NCBI GenBank assembly: GCA_965208605.1
Contig: OZ242345.1
Location: 1,488,001 to 1,552,000 of the forward strand
Direction of reading: 5' to 3'
From: UBA9659 sp965208605
GTDB lineage: Bacteria; Pseudomonadota; Gammaproteobacteria; Pseudomonadales; Azotimanducaceae
Length of the DNA: 64,000 bases
Position 1 is the first letter of the stretch. The number at the start of each line of letters is the position of its first letter. Below are positions 59,462 through 64,000 of this stretch, one piece after another. The notes under the pieces were generated by a model that had not been told where the DNA came from, ran no database searches, and worked only from the letters and a program-made list of their open reading frames with translations. The translations under genes were made by a program, and so were the position numbers.

Positions 59462-61537
59462 ATGACTGATTTAAGCAAGTACCGCAACATTGGCATATTT
59501 GCCCATGTGGATGCAGGCAAGACCACCACCACCGAACGTATCTTGAAATTGACCGGCAAGATTCACAAGTTGGGCGAAGTGCACGACGGCGCCGCCACGA
59601 CTGACTTTATGGCCCAAGAGCAAGAACGGGGGATCACCATACAGTCGGCGGCAACGACCGCCTTCTGGAAAGACCACCGACTCAACATCATAGACACCCC
59701 CGGACACGTGGACTTCACCATTGAGGTCTATCGTTCATTGAAGGTGCTGGACGGCGGTGTTGGTGTCTTCTGTGGCTCTGGTGGGGTTGAGCCTCAGTCG
59801 GAAACCAACTGGCGCTATGCCAACGACTCCGAGGTAGCACGAATTATATTTGTCAACAAACTGGACCGGGTGGGGGCTGATTTCTACCGAGTCCTGGCGG
59901 AAATTGAAGACATACTTGCAGCAAAGCCCCTGGCCATGACCCTACCCATCGGCACCGAGGATGAATTCAAGGGGGTAGTGGAACTGCTGACTCGCAAGGC
60001 CTGGATCTGGGATGATTCGGGAGACCCCCACAACTATCATCAAGAAGCTGTCCCCGCTGAGCTGGTGGACAAGGTTGAAGAATGGCGGGAAAAGCTGATC
60101 GAAACCGTCATCGAATATGACGAAGATGCCATGATGAAGTATCTGGAAGAAGGCGAGGAACCTTCCATTGAGGTGCTCAAAAAATGTATCCATCAGGGCA
60201 CTGTGCAACTTGATTTCTTCCCGACCTTTTGTGGTTCCGCGTTCAAAAACAAAGGTATTCAACTGGTGCTGGACGCCATAGTGGACTACCTGCCTAACCC
60301 GACAGAAGTGAAACCCCAGCCTGAGATTGACCTTGAGGGCAACAAAACAGGCGAATTTGCCCTGGTAGCGGCGGACAAACCCCTGCGCGCCCTGGCGTTC
60401 AAAATTATGGATGATCGCTTTGGTGCCCTGACATTCACAAGAATCTATTCTGGCAAGATCAAAAAGGGCGACAGTGCGCTCAATACCTATACCGGAAGGA
60501 CGGAGCGCATAGGCCGCATAGTGGAAATGCACGCCGAAGAACGGATTGAATTAGATTCTGCCCAGGCGGGAGACATCGTTGCGCTGATCGGGATGAAACA
60601 CACTCGCACCGGGCACACCCTTTGCGACCCGGAGCAGCCCGCCACTTTGGAACCCATGGTATTCCCGGACCCGGTGATTTCCATTGCCATCCACCCTGTA
60701 GACAAGGGCGGCTCTGAGAAGATGGGAGTCGCCTTGTCCAAGATGATTCAGGAAGACCCTTCCTTCCGTGTGGAGACCGACGATGATTCAGGGGAGACGA
60801 TTATCAAGGGTATGGGGGAACTGCATCTTGATATCAAAGTTGACATTCTCAAACGTACTCACGGTGTTGAAGTCAGCATGGGCGCACCTCAGGTTGCTTA
60901 TCGTGAATCTCTAGGCCGCCGTATTGAGGACACCTATGTGCACAAAAAGCAGACCGGTGGCGCGGGTCAGTTTGCGAAAATTGACTATATTGTGGAACCG
61001 GCAGAAGCTGGTAGCGGATTTGAATTTGAATCGGCGGTTACCGGTGGCAATGTGCCGCGGGAGTTCTGGCCCGCAGTCAAAAAGGGTTTCCAAGCCTGCA
61101 TGGAAGAGGGACCACTGGCGGGCTACCCCCTGCTTGATGTGAAGGTTACCCTGGTGGACGGTGCACACCACGCGGTTGACTCCTCGGCGATTGCATTTGA
61201 ACTCGCTGCCCGGGCAGCCTATCGGCAATCAATGCCCAAGGCGGAGCCGAAGTTGATGGAACCGATTATGAAGGTTGATGTATTCACTCCTGATGTGCAT
61301 GTGGGCGATATTATTGGCGACTTGAATCGAAGAAGGGGCATGATCCAGGGTCAAGATTCCATCGCTATGGGTATCAGAATCAAAGCCACCACACCCCTGG
61401 CGGAAATGTTCGGCTATATCGGCGACCTGCGTACCATGACCTCCGGGCGCGGTCAGTTCACGATGGAGTTCAGCCATTACAAGCCCTGCCCGAACAGTGT
61501 TGCGGAAGATATCATCAAGAAGGCAAAGGCCGCGTGA
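59462..61537 (+). CDS. fusA: Elongation factor G
   Basis: The 691-residue GTPase has G1 AHVDAGKTT, the switch I end ERGITI, DTPGHVDF, NKLD, and all five EF-G domains (domain IV near GGAGQFAKIDY, domain V near DVFTPDVHVGDI). It drives ribosome translocation or recycling. Its neighbours are tRNA-Met and metabolic genes, not the rpsL-rpsG-tuf cluster, so it could be a second EF-G paralogue of the fusA2 type (inference). Confidence 0.95.
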   Translation: MTDLSKYRNIGIFAHVDAGKTTTTERILKLTGKIHKLGEVHDGAATTDFMAQEQERGITIQSAATTAFWKDHRLNIIDTPGHVDFTIEVYRSLKVLDGGVGVFCGSGGVEPQSETNWRYANDSEVARIIFVNKLDRVGADFYRVLAEIEDILAAKPLAMTLPIGTEDEFKGVVELLTRKAWIWDDSGDPHNYHQEAVPAELVDKVEEWREKLIETVIEYDEDAMMKYLEEGEEPSIEVLKKCIHQGTVQLDFFPTFCGSAFKNKGIQLVLDAIVDYLPNPTEVKPQPEIDLEGNKTGEFALVAADKPLRALAFKIMDDRFGALTFTRIYSGKIKKGDSALNTYTGRTERIGRIVEMHAEERIELDSAQAGDIVALIGMKHTRTGHTLCDPEQPATLEPMVFPDPVISIAIHPVDKGGSEKMGVALSKMIQEDPSFRVETDDDSGETIIKGMGELHLDIKVDILKRTHGVEVSMGAPQVAYRESLGRRIEDTYVHKKQTGGAGQFAKIDYIVEPAEAGSGFEFESAVTGGNVPREFWPAVKKGFQACMEEGPLAGYPLLDVKVTLVDGAHHAVDSSAIAFELAARAAYRQSMPKAEPKLMEPIMKVDVFTPDVHVGDIIGDLNRRRGMIQGQDSIAMGIRIKATTPLAEMFGYIGDLRTMTSGRGQFTMEFSHYKPCPNSVAEDIIKKAKAA

Positions 61538-61623
61538 GCGCATATCACTCAAACGCCTCCGCACCGTCATACAAGAATGACGGCGGAACGTCTCTGTTCC
61601 TTCTGGCGGCTTACGGCGCCCCG

Positions 61624-61666
61624 CGCCGTCATTCTCGAGCTTGCTCGGGAATCCAGAGGAACAAAG
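61624..61666. repeat. Dispersed palindromic repeat, 43-nt copy A
   Basis: This 43-base stretch (CGCCGTCATTCTCG..., ...GGAATCCAGAGGAACAAAG) is identical to 62179-62221. A partial inverted copy (GAATGACGGCGGAACGTCTC onwards) lies just before it at about 61575-61604. It lies between fusA and the secreted protein gene. Confidence 0.9.
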
Positions 61667-61695
61667 CCAAGGGCCTTGGGCATGTACACAACAAG

Positions 61696-62172
61696 ATGAT
61701 TCGTCCACTAGTTGTTATCACTAGCTTTGCGCTTGCCTTCATACTGGGTGTGACACCTGCTCAGGCACTTGCCCAGAGCCACGGCGAGTTGAGAAGGCTG
61801 AATGTCGATGTCGGCTATGGTTCTGAGGCTGGTTCTGAAGACGGTTCTGAGGCTGGTTCTGACGCTGCTTTTGACCAGAAGTCTGACTATGGTTCTGACT
61901 ACGAAACTTACGATGCCACCGCCGCTGCCTGGGTCACCCCGGAAGCATTCTGGATAAGTTATGCCGAAAGCAAGGGCGGACTCACCTGGGGTCGGGGCGG
62001 CACCTACCCCCCTTACAAAGATGTGCAGGAATTTGACACCTTTATGGTTGAGGGGGAGACGGGTATCTGCTTGATGGAGTTCTTCCATTCCCGATGGCGG
62101 AGAGCCAATGATGTCCGGCGCTGGGACCCTGATTTCAACAAGGTTTATGGTTGTCATCGAGTGTTTGATTGA
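61696..62172 (+). CDS. Small secreted protein with Gly/Ser/acid repeat
   Basis: The 158-residue protein has a signal peptide (IRPLVVITSFALAFILGVTP, cleaved near AQALAQS). A Gly-Ser-acid-rich segment from four 12-nt repeats follows (GSEAGSEDGSEAGSDA, residues 42-57). The rest looks folded (AWVTPEAFWISYAESKGG, EGETGICLMEFFHSRWRRAN, then DPDFNKVYGC). I chose ATG 61696 because earlier in-frame starts translate the repeat element. No family recognised. It is flanked on both sides by identical copies of the dispersed repeat. Confidence 0.7.
   Translation: MIRPLVVITSFALAFILGVTPAQALAQSHGELRRLNVDVGYGSEAGSEDGSEAGSDAAFDQKSDYGSDYETYDATAAAWVTPEAFWISYAESKGGLTWGRGGTYPPYKDVQEFDTFMVEGETGICLMEFFHSRWRRANDVRRWDPDFNKVYGCHRVFD
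61819..61866 (+). repeat. 12-nt tandem repeat in secreted protein gene
   Basis: Four in-frame 12-mers, GGTTCTGAGGCT, GGTTCTGAAGAC, GGTTCTGAGGCT and GGTTCTGACGCT, encode GSEA, GSED, GSEA and GSDA. Confidence 0.92.
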
Positions 62173-62178
62173 CCCGCC

Positions 62179-62221
62179 CGCCGTCATTCTCGAGCTTGCT
62201 CGGGAATCCAGAGGAACAAAG
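62179..62221. repeat. Dispersed palindromic repeat, 43-nt copy B
   Basis: This copy is identical over 43 bases to 61624-61666 and lies seven bases after the secreted protein stop. The similarity continues more weakly for about 50 further bases, including a copy of the ACAACAAGATG-TTCGTC stretch that contains the start codon of the upstream gene. Confidence 0.92.
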
Positions 62222-62274
62222 GCAACCACCTGTGGGGCATTGACACATCTACAACAACAAGATGGTTCGTCGCT

Positions 62275-62306
62275 CCCCGTCACTCTCGGGCTTGCCCTCT
62301 GACGGG
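62275..62306. repeat. Dispersed palindromic repeat, short copy
   Basis: CCCGTCA (62276-62282) pairs with TGACGGG (62300-62306), with an inner GGGCTTGCCC hairpin. It belongs to the same family as the 43-nt copies just upstream. Confidence 0.7.
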
Positions 62307-62347
62307 TTGGAGGACAGGGGTAAATCGGAAAACAATACTCTTTTTTA

Positions 62348-62381
62348 CTGGATTCCAGCCTGCGGCGAGAATGACGGCGGG
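62348..62381. repeat. Dispersed palindromic repeat, inverted copy
   Basis: CTGGATTCCAGCCTGCGGCG, followed by AGAATGACGGCGGG, is the reverse orientation of the family. With the copies at 62179 and 62275 it makes a cluster of three in the gap 62173-62555, which holds no gene. Confidence 0.8.
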
Positions 62382-62460
62382 CGGTATTTGGTGGTAGATT
62401 GCCATCCGAACAGATAGACATGTCTGGTGCTTTTAGACATGCCGAGGCTTGTCGGTGTAG

Positions 62461-62516
62461 CATAGGGCAAGCTTGCATAGGGCAGTTTGCATAAAGAAGC
62501 TTGCGCAGAAAAGCTA
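62461..62516. repeat. 14/15-nt tandem repeat upstream of DUF3604 gene
   Basis: Four degenerate units (CATAGGGCAAGCTTG, CATAGGGCAGTTTG, CATAAAGAAGCTTG, CGCAGAAAAGCTAG) run head to tail about 40 bases before the DUF3604 start. Confidence 0.75.
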
Positions 62517-62555
62517 GTACATAAAACCCCGTTACATTATTCGGAGGAAAGGATA

Positions 62556-64000
62556 ATGATCATCAAAATCTTCACATTGCTCCTCAGTCTAGTCTTAATC
62601 ACATCTTGCACCCAGGAATCAGCTGACCAGACCCATGCCACAAAGGAAATACCCGCCCCCAATCCTGAGCGGAACGCCTACTTCGGCGACCTGCATGTGC
62701 ACACCACCTATTCATTTGACGCTTACATCTTTGGCACCAGAGCCACACCGGATGATGCCTATCGCTTCGCAAAGGGTGGCATCTTGACGCATCCCGCTGG
62801 CTTCAAGATGCAACTTGATGAGCCGCTGGATTTCTATTCAGTCACAGATCATGGTGTTTTTCTTGGTGTGATACGCGCGATGGCAGACAAGACGCATGCG
62901 CTGTCAAAACATCCAGATGCGAAAACCTTCTTGGAGCATGAAACAACGGAGGAAACGCGCGCCGCCTTTGCCGCAATGAGACCCTATCTTGACCCCGCGA
63001 GCGATAGGTTTGGAGAAATTAGCGATCACAAAATAATCGGTGCGGCCTGGTCTGTTATCCAGGATGCAGCCAACCGACACAATGACCCGGGTAGATTCAC
63101 GGCCTTCATCGGTTACGAATATACCTCAGGTCCTAGGTTCCAAAACCTCCACCGGAATGTGATCTATAAAGGCAACAAGGCGCCGGGAATTCCCTTCTCC
63201 AGAGTTGACTCACCCAATCCGGAAGACCTTTGGCAATGGATGGACAAACATCGCGCCAACGGCATTGAAAGCCTGGCGATACCGCATAATTCCAATGGTT
63301 CCAATGGTCAGATGTTCAAACTGGTGGACTACTTGGGTCAGCCGCTGGATGCGGCCTACGCGGAACTCAGAATGCGTAATGAGCCCCTGGTGGAAAATAC
63401 CCAAGTCAAGGGGACATCAGACACTCACCCGTTGCTCTCGCCCAATGACGAGTGGGCGGATTTTGAGATCATGCCCTTCATGATTGCAACGACCATTAAC
63501 AGTGATGTGCCTGGCAGTTATGTGCGGGAAGCTTTGATGCACGGTATTGAGATGGAATCCCAGGATGGCTTTAATCCGTACAAGTTTGGGGTCATTGGCT
63601 CCAGCGATACGCACAACGCTTCTTGGACGGGGAACGACGATAACTACTGGGGCAAGGTCGCGCATCTGGACAGCACTCCGGCTAAACGCGGTACTGTGCC
63701 TCTGGAAGAGCCCAACGGTAGCCGCTATGCTGACAACTACTACACCTACTGGGGCGGTTCTGGCTTGGCGGGTGTCTGGGCAGAGAAAAATACCCGCGAC
63801 GCCATCTACGAGGCGTTCCGCCGTAAAGAAACCTTCTCCACGACAGGTCCTCGCATCAAGGTTCGATTTTTTGGCGGCTCAAACCTACCGGACCTGGATA
63901 GCCCCAATATGCTCAAACAAGCATACGCCAGCGGTGTTGCCATGGGCGGCGACATGACACTGGCGGCGGGTCAGTCGCCTGAGTTCATCATCTGGGCAAC
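62556..64000 (+). CDS. DUF3604 lipoprotein, runs off the window end
   Basis: The frame starts at ATG 62556 behind a strong CGGAGGAAAGG ribosome site and stays open to the last base, giving 481 residues so far. The N-terminus is a signal peptide with a lipobox (LITSC). The DUF3604 marks are YFGDLHVHTTYSFDAYIFG, DFYSVTDHG, AFIGYEYTSG, SLAIPHN and IGSSDTHNASWTG, a PHP-like metal-site layout. The family is of unknown enzymatic role and is common in marine bacteria; it is usually about 600 or more residues, so more lies beyond. Confidence 0.9.
   Translation, partial: MIIKIFTLLLSLVLITSCTQESADQTHATKEIPAPNPERNAYFGDLHVHTTYSFDAYIFGTRATPDDAYRFAKGGILTHPAGFKMQLDEPLDFYSVTDHGVFLGVIRAMADKTHALSKHPDAKTFLEHETTEETRAAFAAMRPYLDPASDRFGEISDHKIIGAAWSVIQDAANRHNDPGRFTAFIGYEYTSGPRFQNLHRNVIYKGNKAPGIPFSRVDSPNPEDLWQWMDKHRANGIESLAIPHNSNGSNGQMFKLVDYLGQPLDAAYAELRMRNEPLVENTQVKGTSDTHPLLSPNDEWADFEIMPFMIATTINSDVPGSYVREALMHGIEMESQDGFNPYKFGVIGSSDTHNASWTGNDDNYWGKVAHLDSTPAKRGTVPLEEPNGSRYADNYYTYWGGSGLAGVWAEKNTRDAIYEAFRRKETFSTTGPRIKVRFFGGSNLPDLDSPNMLKQAYASGVAMGGDMTLAAGQSPEFIIWA

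Overview
The window looks like a chromosomal segment of a Gram-negative, probably marine or soil, gammaproteobacterium-like organism. Supporting signs are a Tat-exported periplasmic amine dehydrogenase, several c-type cytochromes, a TonB-dependent receptor, lipoprotein signals, a Fur-box-preceded feoAB pair, a DUF1820 protein, PhaR and a quinol-type nitric oxide reductase. No rRNA is present, so the taxonomy is inference.

Region 1 (1-19.8 kb) is catabolic and regulatory. It starts with two tandem YtcJ-like amidohydrolases (the first cut by the window edge) and a small NTF2-like protein. Next comes an amine-oxidation operon: aldehyde dehydrogenase, mauB (amine dehydrogenase heavy chain), mauE, a decayed mauD remnant, mauA (light chain with both TTQ tryptophans), a monoheme cytochrome c, a c4-like diheme cytochrome, a membrane b-type-like protein and a tetraheme cytochrome. 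MauFGLMN are absent, as reported for aromatic amine dehydrogenase (aau) clusters. Then follow malonyl-CoA synthetase (matB) divergent from an AraC regulator, a ligase fragment, an amidase plus AtoE-type carboxylate transporter, and a TonB receptor plus iminopeptidase pair divergent from a second AraC regulator.

Region 2 (19.8-21.7 kb) is a gene graveyard: a broken IS91-family transposase and fragments of a PEP-utilising swivel domain, an MFS transporter and an SDR enzyme, the last one ending in a dispersed palindromic repeat.

Region 3 (21.9-64 kb) is mostly intact, core-like genes: feoAB, a Cache-HAMP receptor without an output domain, Ca2+/Na+ antiporter, amino-acid permease, dienoyl-CoA isomerase-like crotonase, M23 peptidase, xseA, luciferase-like monooxygenase, msrB, rmuC, a DUF488-DUF488-dual-OB trio, three small unknown genes, slipin and NfeD protease, quinol NO reductase, acyl-CoA ligase, DUF1820, two orphan DNA methyltransferases, alcohol dehydrogenase, alpha-hydroxyacid oxidase, a HEPN plus GIY-YIG nuclease pair, a Gld-type ABC system, HAD phosphatase, phaR, SDR, pterin dehydratase, tRNA-Met, EF-G and a DUF3604 lipoprotein.

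Two repeat phenomena run through region 3. One is a family of dispersed palindromic repeats of the form CCGTCATTCTCG...GAATCCAG. The other is a striking set of unrelated short tandem arrays: inside genes the unit is almost always 12 nt (four codons, in frame, at protein ends, linkers or loops; up to ten copies at 50392-50511), while between genes it is about 14 nt. I regard this, the decayed mauD within an otherwise intact amine dehydrogenase operon with its own cytochrome chain, and the HEPN/GIY-YIG pair as the most noteworthy signals.
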